Shown here piece by piece: positions 1 to 8,350 of a DNA stretch of 42,766 bases. The DNA comes from Candidatus Neomicrothrix sp. UBA814 (lineage in GTDB: Bacteria > Actinomycetota > Acidimicrobiia > Acidimicrobiales > Poriferisodalaceae). Both the position numbers and the translations under genes were made by a program. Position 1 is the stretch's first letter, and the number at the start of each line of letters is the position of its first letter. Where the stretch lies: contig DBIA01000022.1 of NCBI GenBank assembly GCA_002296525.1, forward strand, positions 1 to 42,766. Direction: 5' to 3'. The notes beneath the pieces were generated by a model that saw only the letters and a program-made list of their open reading frames with translations, ran no database searches and was not told the DNA's origin.

Positions 1-1
1 G

Positions 2-712
2 CTTTCTGGCCAAAGGACCCTTCTCATTGACCTGGATCCGCAGGGAAACGCCACAACAGCTCTGGGATTCAGTTCTAAGAGTGTTGAAGTTTCAAGTTAT
101 AACGTGGTTGTTCAGCAGCTTCCGATTAGCGCCGCCCGCGTGACGACTAGTGTGGAAAAGTTAGATCTCCTGCCTGCCACTATGGATTTAGCCGGAGCTG
201 AAATCGAGCTAGTTCCGATGTTCAGCAGGGAACTGCGATTGCGTTCTGCAATTTCGTTGGTCGAAAAGGATTATGACTACATTTTGATTGATTGCCCGCC
301 CAGCCTGGGTTTGCTCACAATCAACAGTCTTGCTGCCGCATCGGAGGTTCTTGTTCCTCTGCAGTGTGAGTATTACGCGCTCGAAGGCCTAAGTCAGTTG
401 TTGAGTAACGTCCAACTTGTCCAGGATGCACTTAATCCAGATCTAGATGTGAGCGCCATAGTTCTTGTTATGTTTGACGCGCGCACCCGCTTAGCTCAGG
501 AAGTTGCTGAAGAAGTCCGCGCCCACTTTGGAGATTTGGTCCTTACGGCAGTAGTGCCGCGTTCTGTTCGCTTATCAGAAGCTCCGAGTTACGGGCAGCC
601 GATTGAAATTTACGATCCTGAGAGCGCGGGAGCGGCTGCTTATCGAGCGGTCACAAAAGAAATTTTTGCACAAAAGCTCAACGGTTTAGCTTTGTCTGAG
701 AGGAGTCCGTAA
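2..712 (+). CDS. parA: Chromosome partitioning ATPase ParA (5' end outside window)
   Basis: ParA is the deviant Walker ATPase that moves ParB-bound origins on the nucleoid. The reading frame is already open at base 2, so the start and the Walker A P-loop lie to the left of the window. The first residues seen, LLIDLDPQGNATTALG, are the conserved stretch just after the P-loop. The Walker B region YILIDCPPSLG follows, then the typical VLVPLQCEYYALEGLSQL segment. About 236 residues are present of a usual 250-300. The stop overlaps the parB ATG by one base (TAATG), which indicates translational coupling. Assignment is secure. Confidence 0.96.
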   Translation, partial: LSGQRTLLIDLDPQGNATTALGFSSKSVEVSSYNVVVQQLPISAARVTTSVEKLDLLPATMDLAGAEIELVPMFSRELRLRSAISLVEKDYDYILIDCPPSLGLLTINSLAAASEVLVPLQCEYYALEGLSQLLSNVQLVQDALNPDLDVSAIVLVMFDARTRLAQEVAEEVRAHFGDLVLTAVVPRSVRLSEAPSYGQPIEIYDPESAGAAAYRAVTKEIFAQKLNGLALSERSP

Positions 713-1677
713 TGGCGCGCCCACAAGGAGGACTAGGTAGGGGATTGGAGGCTTTAATACCGGCTTCGAATCAACCAGGTGGTGCCCTGGCGAACCGCCC
801 TGAGGATATGTCGGACGGGCGTACGGGGAATTCTTCAAGTGCTCAGAAAGTTGAGCGACTGGGTGCTTACGTTGAAATTCCGGTAGAAGAGATTTCAGTT
901 AACCAGATGCAACCTAGGAAAGCGTTTGACGATGACGCGCTTAAGGTGCTGACCGAATCGATTCTACGTTTTGGTGTGCTGCAGCCAGTGGTCGTTCGGG
1001 CATCCTCCGGTGACAAACCTTTTGAACTAGTAGCGGGGGAGCGCAGATGGAGAGCTTCTTGTTTGGCTGGCAAGGAAACCATCCCGGCTGTAATTCGGAG
1101 CTCTAATGAAGAGACGAGTTTGGTTGAGGCTTTGGTCGAAAATCTTCATCGCGAGGATCTGAACCCAATAGAAGAAGCTGCCGCGTTCCAGCAACTGATA
1201 GATGATTTTGAGGTCACGCACGCCGAACTCGGTCAAAGGTTGGGAAAAGCCCGAACGACTATCTCCAACTCATTACGGCTGCTCGAGTTGTCAAGTGATA
1301 TTCAGCTGGGGCTTATCGAAGGGCGCATTACCTCTGGGCATGCAAGAGCTCTGCTCGCGTGTGGATCGGAGTCTGATCAGTTGTTGTTAATGGAAAGAAT
1401 TGTGCGCGACAAGCTTTCTGTTAGAGAAGTAGAACAAATCACTCGATCTGCCACCAGTCACTCAAAGCAGAGAAAGCAACAGAACACCGTCGCGTCGTTA
1501 TCCGACGCTTCTGCTCTCGAAGTAGAACAACACTTGAGTGACTACTTAAATACCACTGTGAGTGTTCAAATGAACGCAAAACGTGGAAAAGTCACGATTA
1601 ATTTTGCCACTGTGAGTGATCTTCAACGTATATATGATCTCATATACCCAGGTGACGACGATACGAGCCGTAGCTAA
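712..1677 (+). CDS. parB: Chromosome partitioning protein ParB (CTPase, parS-binding)
   Basis: ParB binds parS sites and spreads as a CTP-dependent DNA clamp to mark the origin region. The 321-residue protein begins with the usual GLGRGLEALIP tail that stimulates ParA. The CTP-binding motif GERRWRA is at 109-115 and ENLHREDLNPIEEA at 143-156. A helix-turn-helix follows at about 171-192, and a C-terminal dimerisation domain ends the protein. It overlaps parA by one base. It converges on the CwlM-like gene with 21 bases between stop codons. No convincing parS site was found in the window. Nothing looks unusual in the protein. Confidence 0.96.
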   Translation: MARPQGGLGRGLEALIPASNQPGGALANRPEDMSDGRTGNSSSAQKVERLGAYVEIPVEEISVNQMQPRKAFDDDALKVLTESILRFGVLQPVVVRASSGDKPFELVAGERRWRASCLAGKETIPAVIRSSNEETSLVEALVENLHREDLNPIEEAAAFQQLIDDFEVTHAELGQRLGKARTTISNSLRLLELSSDIQLGLIEGRITSGHARALLACGSESDQLLLMERIVRDKLSVREVEQITRSATSHSKQRKQQNTVASLSDASALEVEQHLSDYLNTTVSVQMNAKRGKVTINFATVSDLQRIYDLIYPGDDDTSRS

Positions 1678-1698
1678 TTGACTCTCTTCGCTCCATAG

Positions 1699-2658
1699 CT
1701 AATCAAGCCCTACCTCAACAAAAGAACGCAACGCATCGGTGATAAGCAAAGACATGGTGTGATGATTACGAACCAACGTTGTCACATCGTCTATCCGTAA
1801 AAGCAACGCAGGCATTCGTGTTTCGCGGAGCAAAGGAAGCCTCATACCTCGCGACGAAATACCTGGAACAAGTGACTGAAGATTTTTGGCCACAGCGGAA
1901 CCGAGCTGTTTCCCACTTGGACTCTCGAAATGTTCACCCAAGAAATGACAAACACTCGCATCCTGATCCCGGATCTCAACCCCGATACAAAAATCGGCCT
2001 CGAACTTATTTGCTTGCAGGGCGTGACTACCCCAGTCAGGGTGATGAGTAGTGAGCACTTCGGCACCCGCATCAGACAACGATCGACGAAGGGATGCAAC
2101 TACTGCGTCGAGGCCGCCGCTTTCGGCGAGTGCGATTTTGTAACCATGTAATTCGCTGCCCGCATTTAGAAAACGTTGTTTTTCTTGTAACCGTGTGATG
2201 TCAGCTGCCTCGCCGAAACGTTGGCCAACTCGGTGTAAGAAATCGACAGTAACCGGGCCACAAACGCCATCAGGCACCAGGCCCGCGTTTAGTTGAAAGT
2301 CGACGAGAGCATCAGCTGTGTGTTGGCCATGGATGCCGTCGATTTGGTCCATAGGGAAACCCAGCGATGTCAGTAACCGTTGAAGATCAGCCACATCGTC
2401 GCCTCTTAGAGGAGGCGACTGAAGGTACAACAGCCTTGAGCCTAAACGATGCCCAGCTTCTACGAGCTGCTCCCACGTTTGTGGGCCACAAATACCGTCG
2501 ATATCTATAGACCGACTTTGTTGAAAATCTTTGAGAGCAGCTTCTGTGAGGCTTCCAAAGATGCCATCAAGCGACTCAATAAGGTGACCTACTGACACCA
2601 ACCTGGTTTGTAAATCCCGGACATGGTCCCCTTGAGCCCCGACACCGAAGGGACGAAT
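1699..2658 (-). CDS. CwlM-like protein: two peptidoglycan-binding repeats plus inactive amidase_3 domain
   Basis: The position next to trxAB and parAB, and the layout of two PG_binding_1 repeats followed by an amidase_3-like domain without a signal peptide, match actinobacterial CwlM, a cytoplasmic regulator of MurA and lipid II synthesis in mycobacteria. Counted from the first canonical start (TTG at 2599-2601, 300 residues), the second repeat spans about 64-124 and the amidase fold 153-297. The amidase zinc-site motifs are not recognisable: the DPGHGG position reads IALAESGG, the SIHAN position reads CIGVEIR, and the late glutamate motif reads LLLRIDD. The first PG-binding repeat clearly extends upstream of that TTG (GAQGDHVRDLQTRL), but no ATG, GTG, TTG or CTG lies in frame before a stop at 2707-2709. 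I extended the gene to an ATT at 2656-2658, which is a guess. Function by homology is a regulator, not a hydrolase. Confidence 0.8.
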   Translation of the reverse strand: MRPFGVGAQGDHVRDLQTRLVSVGHLIESLDGIFGSLTEAALKDFQQSRSIDIDGICGPQTWEQLVEAGHRLGSRLLYLQSPPLRGDDVADLQRLLTSLGFPMDQIDGIHGQHTADALVDFQLNAGLVPDGVCGPVTVDFLHRVGQRFGEAADITRLQEKQRFLNAGSELHGYKIALAESGGLDAVVASLRRSLSDAGAEVLTTHHPDWGSHALQANKFEADFCIGVEIRDQDASVCHFLGEHFESPSGKQLGSAVAKNLQSLVPGISSRGMRLPLLRETRMPALLLRIDDVTTLVRNHHTMSLLITDALRSFVEVGLD

Positions 2659-2669
2659 GAAGGACGGAT

Positions 2670-2993
2670 CTATAGGAATTCGCCAATCTCCTCGAGCAAG
2701 GCACCCTTAGGCTTCGCGCCAACGAGTTTTTTTGCGGGTTCGCCATTTTCAAAGACTATGAGAGCTGGAATGCTCATAATTTCATAACGTCGAGCCAAGT
2801 CGGGACTGTCGTCAACGTTTACCTTCGCGATCTTGATGGATTCTTCTTCCGCTGCAATTTCTTCCAGGATCGGAGCAATCATTTTGCAAGGACCACACCA
2901 CTCAGCCCAAAAGTCGACAAGGACAGGCTTCTCCGATGCACTGATCGCCTCATCAAATGAACTCATATCAAGGTCTGTGATTCCTTCAGCCAT
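2670..2993 (-). CDS. trxA: Thioredoxin
   Basis: This 107-residue cytoplasmic protein-disulfide reductase has the WCGPCK active site at residues 32-37 (Cys33 and Cys36) and the conserved cis-proline segment MSIPALIVF. Length is standard. The ATG is preceded by a GAGGAG ribosome-binding site. It lies directly downstream of trxB, its reductase, on the same strand with about 90 bases between them, and upstream of the CwlM-like gene. The trxB-trxA-cwlM order is typical of actinobacterial chromosomes near the origin. Confidence 0.97.
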   Translation of the reverse strand: MAEGITDLDMSSFDEAISASEKPVLVDFWAEWCGPCKMIAPILEEIAAEEESIKIAKVNVDDSPDLARRYEIMSIPALIVFENGEPAKKLVGAKPKGALLEEIGEFL

Positions 2994-3082
2994 CTTTAAC
3001 TCCTCATCGCGGGTGATGGCACTCTAGTCCCAAATCATGGAGTTTTATCGGCTTACCTGGGATCGGGTTTTAAGCTAAATCT

Positions 3083-4030
3083 CTAGGCATGATTTTCTTC
3101 TAGCCATCGTTCTGCATCGATAGCAGCCATGCAGCCAGAACCTGCGGCTGTGATTGCTTGCCGGTAGTAATCATCTTGGACATCACCGCACGCGAACACT
3201 CCTGGAATTTGAGTTTTGCTGCTATCGGGCTCTGTAACTAAGTACCCGTTGTCTTTGAGATCTAATTGGTCTGCGAATAGTGATGTATTTGGTTGGTGCC
3301 CAATGGCGATGAAGAGACCTGTGATTGGAAGAACGTTCTCCTCACCACTAACCGTGTCCTCAAGCAGGACGCCAGAAAGTTTTTCATCTCCTTGTATCTC
3401 AGTAACTTTTTTGTTCCAAAGGATTTCTATTTTGGGATTATTTAACGCTCGTTCCTGCATGATTTTTGAAGCACGGAGTTCGTCCCTGCGATGCACCAAA
3501 TAGACCTTTGAAGCAAAGCGCGTAAGGAAAGTTGCTTCTTCGACAGCACTATCGCCACCGCCAACGACTGCGATTTCTTGGTCTTTAAAGAAAAATCCAT
3601 CACAGGTTGCGCAGGTCGAAAGACCGTGTCCGATCAGTCTGTCTTCGTTTGGTAAGCCCAGCATCAAGCTTTGGGCTCCTGTTGAAATGATGACGGTATG
3701 AGATCTATAGGTAACGTCACCGACTTCGACTGTAAATGGCTGTTGGTTGAAATCGACCTTGGTGGCTTTTTGGGTAATAAATTCGGCCCCAAATCGCGAT
3801 GCTTGCGCACGAAAATGCATCATTAACTCTGGACCCATAATTCCCTCTGGAAACCCAGGAAAATTCTCAACCTCAGTGGTCAGCATTAACTGTCCACCAG
3901 GTTGGTCACTAGTTGAAGACGGCTCGCCCTCAATAACCAGTGGGCCCATATTTGCTCGAGCAGTATAAATGGCAGCTGTAAGCCCAGCGGGTCCGCTTCC
4001 GATGATTATGACGTCGCGAATGTCGCTCAC
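3083..4030 (-). CDS. trxB: Thioredoxin reductase (NADPH)
   Basis: TrxB is the flavoprotein that passes electrons from NADPH to thioredoxin. The 315-residue protein has the N-terminal FAD-binding GSGPAG motif at 11-16, the redox-active CATC at 140-143, the NADPH-binding GGGDSA at about 157-162, and the C-terminal FAD motif ending GVFACGDVQD. The start is GTG at 4028-4030, four bases behind a GGAGGG ribosome-binding site. It is followed by trxA, which it reduces. Length and motifs are normal for the low-molecular-weight class. Confidence 0.97.
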   Translation of the reverse strand: MSDIRDVIIIGSGPAGLTAAIYTARANMGPLVIEGEPSSTSDQPGGQLMLTTEVENFPGFPEGIMGPELMMHFRAQASRFGAEFITQKATKVDFNQQPFTVEVGDVTYRSHTVIISTGAQSLMLGLPNEDRLIGHGLSTCATCDGFFFKDQEIAVVGGGDSAVEEATFLTRFASKVYLVHRRDELRASKIMQERALNNPKIEILWNKKVTEIQGDEKLSGVLLEDTVSGEENVLPITGLFIAIGHQPNTSLFADQLDLKDNGYLVTEPDSSKTQIPGVFACGDVQDDYYRQAITAAGSGCMAAIDAERWLEENHA

Positions 4031-4062
4031 ATTCCCTCCAAAAAAGGTATGTAGATATTTGT

Positions 4063-4368
4063 TTAATCAATACGTTTTGACCACAAAAACACACCTAGGA
4101 AGGCAAAACAGACCCCTAACAATAGGTACGTCGCCCAAACTTCACCAGGCAGTAATTGATTAACGATTGTGACTGTCAAAATAACTAAGAGGGTCAATGC
4201 TGTAATCGCCACGACGAAGAGCACTAGTCCATAAACGACCAATCGAGCGATGAACAACAACGGGCCGGTGGTCTTTGCGCGTACTGAACCAACACTCGCC
4301 ACCACGAGCTTTGTAGCTTGAGCTGCTAGACCTTTGTCCGCCGACTTTTCAGCTGAGGTAGAAGTCAC
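4063..4368 (-). CDS. Small two-helix membrane protein
   Basis: I do not recognise a named family with certainty. The 101-residue protein has a charged, Ala/Lys-rich N-terminal 35 residues, then two hydrophobic segments at about 38-67 and 75-95, and ends in WSKRID, so both ends are probably cytoplasmic. Small proteins of holin-like or phage_holin_3_6-like appearance occur at this place in related actinobacterial loci, but that is only a resemblance. The start is GTG at 4366-4368. It sits between the pseudokinase gene and trxB on the same strand, so it is probably co-transcribed with the MurJ cluster. Confidence 0.75.
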   Translation of the reverse strand: MTSTSAEKSADKGLAAQATKLVVASVGSVRAKTTGPLLFIARLVVYGLVLFVVAITALTLLVILTVTIVNQLLPGEVWATYLLLGVCFAFLGVFLWSKRID

Positions 4369-4414
4369 GACGTGATCCTATCTACTACGCCTGACTGTTG
4401 GATTGGCAGCACAC

Positions 4415-5827
4415 TTAACCGTACTTTGGACGTCCGCTGACTGAGACTTCAGTGACCGTCACGCGATGACCACCAGCAGCTAACTCTCTACCTAACGATG
4501 TGATCCAGAGCAGTAAAGTTGCGCCTGGTGTGTCATTCAGATTGACGGTGGTAGTTCCGCTTACTTCACTGCGACTGGCTATTGGTTCTCCCCAACTTTG
4601 AATACCTCCGCCGGTATTCTCCGAAGCGAAGATTTCGAAGGACCAGTCGATAGTCGGGGAGCTAATTCGGAGACGATCGAGTTGTTGGGGTGGGCCAAGT
4701 GAAATGATGAGCCCTACTCCATCTTTGAGTTTTCCAAAATCTGCGGTTGTGTATCGCTCTGTGTACCAGCCGGTGTTGCTATCTCCATTATTGATTAAAT
4801 CAATCTTTTCGGGGTGCTCTACTTGGTCATTACCAGCGGGATCAAAGGGGACTATCGAGACAATTTGAAGTTGGGTTGGCCTTGACTCAGGACGAGACAG
4901 AAGCGGTGCACTGACGGAAGTCGAACTATCAAAGCTTTCGACGATTAACGGGTCTTGTGGTTCCAAACGGACGACTTCTCGGACATTTTCAACAAGAGAC
5001 GAACCAACTTGAGTTCGGGTTACGAGAAGACCCACAAGAATTACTACTGCAGCCAAAACTCCCACGAATGCCGCTGGGGCGAGCCATGAACGTTCCGCTT
5101 TTAAAAAATGGGTCTGGTCTATATCGACAGCGTCTGTGGCACGATCAAGATCTTGAGCCAAGGATCTTAAAGCCAGAACAAGTGCAGATGCATCGGACCA
5201 CTGATTTGTTCGGTCGACGGATCTTCTAATTAGTTGTCTAAACGCGGAAGGTATAGACGGATGAATTTCATGGCGACCTTGATGATCAAGTTGTGGTCGA
5301 AAGCCAACAAGGCACTCATGCATTAGTTCGCCGAGTGACACAATGTCATCTTGGGGACGCGCTGGAATTGTGTTCGCGTCACTGGTCGGGGGACCATCAA
5401 CTATGACAACGGTTCCATCTTGGCGCCTACCTACGTTTCGCGCCTGTAGGTCTCCAATGGCGAATCCAGCTGAGTGAAGAGACGCCAAAGCCTCTCCGAG
5501 CTGTATGGCGAGATCTAGACATTCGTCGCTTGAAAGAATCCCTTGGGATTTGAGATGTTGTTCGAGTGTCTCTTTAGGCAAGGTTTCGGTTACCAGCCCA
5601 ATGCGATCACCTAACTGAACGGTATCTAAAACGTGGAGTAGCGCTGGGTGCTCAAGCCGGACAAGTGCTCGCGCTTGGAGTTCGACGCGCTTTCCCACCT
5701 CAGTTAAAGGATCCAATAGCCGGATCGTCACAGGACGATCCAATGTGCGATCGAGTCCTGACCAGGACTCAATAAGGCCGGGACGAACGCATTCATCAAT
5801 CCGGTATCTCTGATGATCGTCGACCAT
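4415..5827 (-). CDS. Membrane-anchored pseudokinase with extracellular discoidin-like domain (MviN C-terminal-like)
   Basis: The protein has a cytoplasmic kinase-like domain (about 8-225), one membrane helix (about 249-270) and an extracellular beta-rich domain (about 320-470) resembling discoidin or F5/8-type C domains. The kinase fold is degenerate. The VAIK lysine is Arg36 (VTIRLL), the HRD motif is reduced to IGD at 124-126 with Asn131 kept, DFG reads DGP at 144-146, and no glycine-rich loop is apparent. In mycobacterial MviN (Rv3910) the same pseudokinase, helix and extracellular domain are fused behind MurJ, and the phosphorylated form recruits FhaA. Here they form their own gene, separated from murJ by degV. 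A regulatory role in lipid II flipping is inferred from this homology and context. The start is ATG at 5827 with only a weak ribosome-binding site. Confidence 0.85.
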   Translation of the reverse strand: MVDDHQRYRIDECVRPGLIESWSGLDRTLDRPVTIRLLDPLTEVGKRVELQARALVRLEHPALLHVLDTVQLGDRIGLVTETLPKETLEQHLKSQGILSSDECLDLAIQLGEALASLHSAGFAIGDLQARNVGRRQDGTVVIVDGPPTSDANTIPARPQDDIVSLGELMHECLVGFRPQLDHQGRHEIHPSIPSAFRQLIRRSVDRTNQWSDASALVLALRSLAQDLDRATDAVDIDQTHFLKAERSWLAPAAFVGVLAAVVILVGLLVTRTQVGSSLVENVREVVRLEPQDPLIVESFDSSTSVSAPLLSRPESRPTQLQIVSIVPFDPAGNDQVEHPEKIDLINNGDSNTGWYTERYTTADFGKLKDGVGLIISLGPPQQLDRLRISSPTIDWSFEIFASENTGGGIQSWGEPIASRSEVSGTTTVNLNDTPGATLLLWITSLGRELAAGGHRVTVTEVSVSGRPKYG

Positions 5828-5843
5828 TGCTTCGGGGGAGTGA

Positions 5844-6686
5844 TTAACGGGTTGTCTGGAAAGCTACGCCTATCGTTCCCAAACCGGCGTGAGCACCAAC
5901 AACTGGTCCGACTTGGCCCACCAAAACATCTACGTTGACAACAGCGTTTATCTGTTCAACAAATGCGTCAACATCTTCACAAGCTGCATGGAGCACGCAG
6001 AGCTGCTCGATTTGTTCAGCATGTTCCTTGACGACCGCAACAATGCTATTCAGCGCTTTGCTGCGAGTTCGTTGCTTACCCGCAGGCTCGACAACTCCAT
6101 TACGAACTTCGATTAAAGGTTTGATTGAAAGCATCGACCCTAAAAGAGATCCAGCTGCTCCAATGCGTCCGCCCTTGCGTAAATTCTCCAACGTGTCGAG
6201 CGCAGCGTGTACCTGCGTACGTTCGACACAGTCAATTGCGTTTGCAGAGATTTCTTCAATACTCGCGCCTGATTGAGCGGCGGTCGCTGCGCCAACAACA
6301 ATTGATCCGAGGCCCATGGTGACAGTGCGGCTGTCTACTACTTTGACTTCAATCTTGTCTTTCACCATAAGCGCCGCTTGTTGTGCAGCTTCAATAGTGG
6401 CTGAGAGTTCACCACTTAGGACTATCGCGACAACACCTGAAGCTCCTTGCGATGCCGCCTCCTCAAATTGTTCAACGAAGGCACCAGGTGCGGGCGCAGC
6501 TGTGGAAGGGAGTTCGTCCATTGATTGGCATTTATCCCAAAATTGATCGGTACTGAGTTCAAAGCGGTCGACGAACTCGGTTTCACCAAAGCGAATCTTT
6601 AGCGGAACGATTTTGATATTAAGTTCAGCGATTACTTCTTCGGGTAGATCGCATGAGCTGTCGGTGACGATTTGAACCGAGGTCAT
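5844..6686 (-). CDS. DegV family fatty-acid-binding protein
   Basis: DegV/FakB-type proteins bind a fatty acid and in Firmicutes present it to a fatty acid kinase. The 280-residue protein starts with the characteristic VTDSSCDLP (residues 7-15). It contains the conserved IVLSGELSATIEAAQ and VDSRTVTMGLGSIV segments, and GRIGAAGSLLGSMLSIKPLIEV is typical of the family. Its ATG overlaps the murJ stop (ATGA), so it is translationally coupled to the flippase and precedes the pseudokinase gene by 17 bases. No fatty acid kinase (fakA) is visible in the window, so the partner is unknown. Confidence 0.93.
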   Translation of the reverse strand: MTSVQIVTDSSCDLPEEVIAELNIKIVPLKIRFGETEFVDRFELSTDQFWDKCQSMDELPSTAAPAPGAFVEQFEEAASQGASGVVAIVLSGELSATIEAAQQAALMVKDKIEVKVVDSRTVTMGLGSIVVGAATAAQSGASIEEISANAIDCVERTQVHAALDTLENLRKGGRIGAAGSLLGSMLSIKPLIEVRNGVVEPAGKQRTRSKALNSIVAVVKEHAEQIEQLCVLHAACEDVDAFVEQINAVVNVDVLVGQVGPVVGAHAGLGTIGVAFQTTR

Positions 6687-8350
6687 AATGACTCTTCTTC
6701 CTGTTTAGGTTTTGTTTTTGGTCGACGAATTGACAGGCCTGCAACCAAATGAGAGTAACTCTCCGCTTGCAAGATAGAGGAAACAGTCGCATGTATGACT
6801 ACCACTGCTACTGCAAGTACTGACACTTGTAGCAGCGGTTGTTCGATCCCAAGTTCTCTCAGTACCAATACTGTGCTCAAAGAGACCAAGGCCGGCCAAG
6901 TGTGCTTCCAAAGACCTGTTTTGGTCAGTCGTTCGATCTGCCATTGATTGAGGAGGTGTTTACGGAGCCACCAAAATTCGAACCAAGCACCAATTGCGGA
7001 TCCCAGCGCTAAACCAACTGGCCCTAACCTTGGAGGTAATTGTTGAGCGTTACGGACCGCTTCAGGTAATGGACCCCATACGAAATTCCAATCCCCGAAA
7101 CCGACCAAGGTTTGATTGAGTACAACTACTTGCTCGAACTGAAACATCAAAATCAGCCCAAGCCCGGCAGATATCACTACTCGGACAAGAGCGATTCGCG
7201 ACGGGGTAGCGGTGTTGCCTGTGCTAAAGCAAACGCTTTGCAGGAGCCTAGATGACAGCAAAGCGGGAAGCCCGAGCGAATAGGCCCCTAAAGCTAAACC
7301 GATTACGGCTAAGTCGTTGGCATCGATACTGTTTCGTAATCCACCTAAGTTAAATAGGAAATCAGCTATTGGCGCCCCTGCTGCCAAATATAAGGCGCAG
7401 ATCGGGCCGATTAACCAAAGCATTTGCAACAGTCTTTTGTTAACCCGCTCACGCACTGCTGCTGTATCTACAGAACGACTTAACTCGGGTAGTTCAGCTG
7501 CCGTGATGCTTGTAGCGATTAGAGCAACTGGTAAGAGATAGATCGCTTGTGCAGCGGCTAATGCTGAGGCTGCTCCCAACGATAAGAGCGAAGCCAACGC
7601 CAAATCCAAAAAGGATGACAATTGAAGAGCGCCTCTTCCTGCTACCGCCGGTACGAATCTCCTGAGAACTAACGCACTAGAAGGTTCTGTCCAAAGCAGG
7701 TTGAACCTTATATTTCGATTACTTCGCAATACGGTCGGTACTTGAATAAGAACTTGTAATACAGAACCGACTACCAGAGCCCAAGCCAAGGCCTCTGCCG
7801 CTGTGTTGCCTTTTACCTCTGAGATAGCCAGCACAATGAGGACGATAATTTGGCAAATATTCCAGACTACGGGGGCCGAATAACCGAGAAAAAGGCGGCC
7901 GTGGCTATTTAAAATAGCCAAGCACCAGGCACTCATCACTAAGACTGCGGTGCCGAGAATGATGATTCGAACAAGTTGAACCGTGAGGTCGAACCGTTCT
8001 CCTGTAAATCCCCATGCGATGGCTCTAGTAATCGGTTCTGTTGCGAGGAAAGCAACCGCTGTTAAGCCAGCTACCAAACACAAGAGAAAGGAGAGGACAC
8101 CTCCGGCCAGCTTTCCCGCTTCCTCTGGATCGGACTCAAGAAGTCTGCTGTATTCGGGTACGAAAGCTGCAGAGAGCGATCCTTCCCCAAACAAATTTTG
8201 GAGAATGTTTGGAACACGTTGTGCCGCCGCAAACGCATCACCAATTAGACCTATTCCCAATATGTTGGTTACAAGAACAGAACGAGCCACTCCAGAGAAT
8301 CTGGATAATCCGATTCCAGCAGCAGCCACCCCCGGTCCTGAACGTCTCAT
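6683..8350 (-). CDS. murJ: Lipid II flippase MurJ (MviN family)
   Basis: MurJ moves lipid-linked peptidoglycan precursor across the membrane. The N-terminal segment with GLSRFSGVARSVLVTNILG and GDAFAAAQRVPNILQNLFGE is diagnostic of the family, and about 14 hydrophobic helices follow. I chose ATG 8348-8350 (555 residues) because it overlaps the stop of the upstream DUF6049 gene as ATGA; a TTG at 8390-8392 would add 14 residues inside that gene. Unlike mycobacterial MviN, the protein ends soon after the last helix with a Lys/Glu-rich tail. The pseudokinase part is encoded separately two genes downstream. Confidence 0.95.
   Translation of the reverse strand: MRRSGPGVAAAGIGLSRFSGVARSVLVTNILGIGLIGDAFAAAQRVPNILQNLFGEGSLSAAFVPEYSRLLESDPEEAGKLAGGVLSFLLCLVAGLTAVAFLATEPITRAIAWGFTGERFDLTVQLVRIIILGTAVLVMSAWCLAILNSHGRLFLGYSAPVVWNICQIIVLIVLAISEVKGNTAAEALAWALVVGSVLQVLIQVPTVLRSNRNIRFNLLWTEPSSALVLRRFVPAVAGRGALQLSSFLDLALASLLSLGAASALAAAQAIYLLPVALIATSITAAELPELSRSVDTAAVRERVNKRLLQMLWLIGPICALYLAAGAPIADFLFNLGGLRNSIDANDLAVIGLALGAYSLGLPALLSSRLLQSVCFSTGNTATPSRIALVRVVISAGLGLILMFQFEQVVVLNQTLVGFGDWNFVWGPLPEAVRNAQQLPPRLGPVGLALGSAIGAWFEFWWLRKHLLNQWQIERLTKTGLWKHTWPALVSLSTVLVLRELGIEQPLLQVSVLAVAVVVIHATVSSILQAESYSHLVAGLSIRRPKTKPKQEEESL

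Noticed and set aside
1671..1703. Repeated TAGCTAAT between parB and the CwlM-like gene as a terminator
   Set aside because: The six-base arms are AT-rich and the loop is 19 bases, so a stable terminator hairpin is unlikely.
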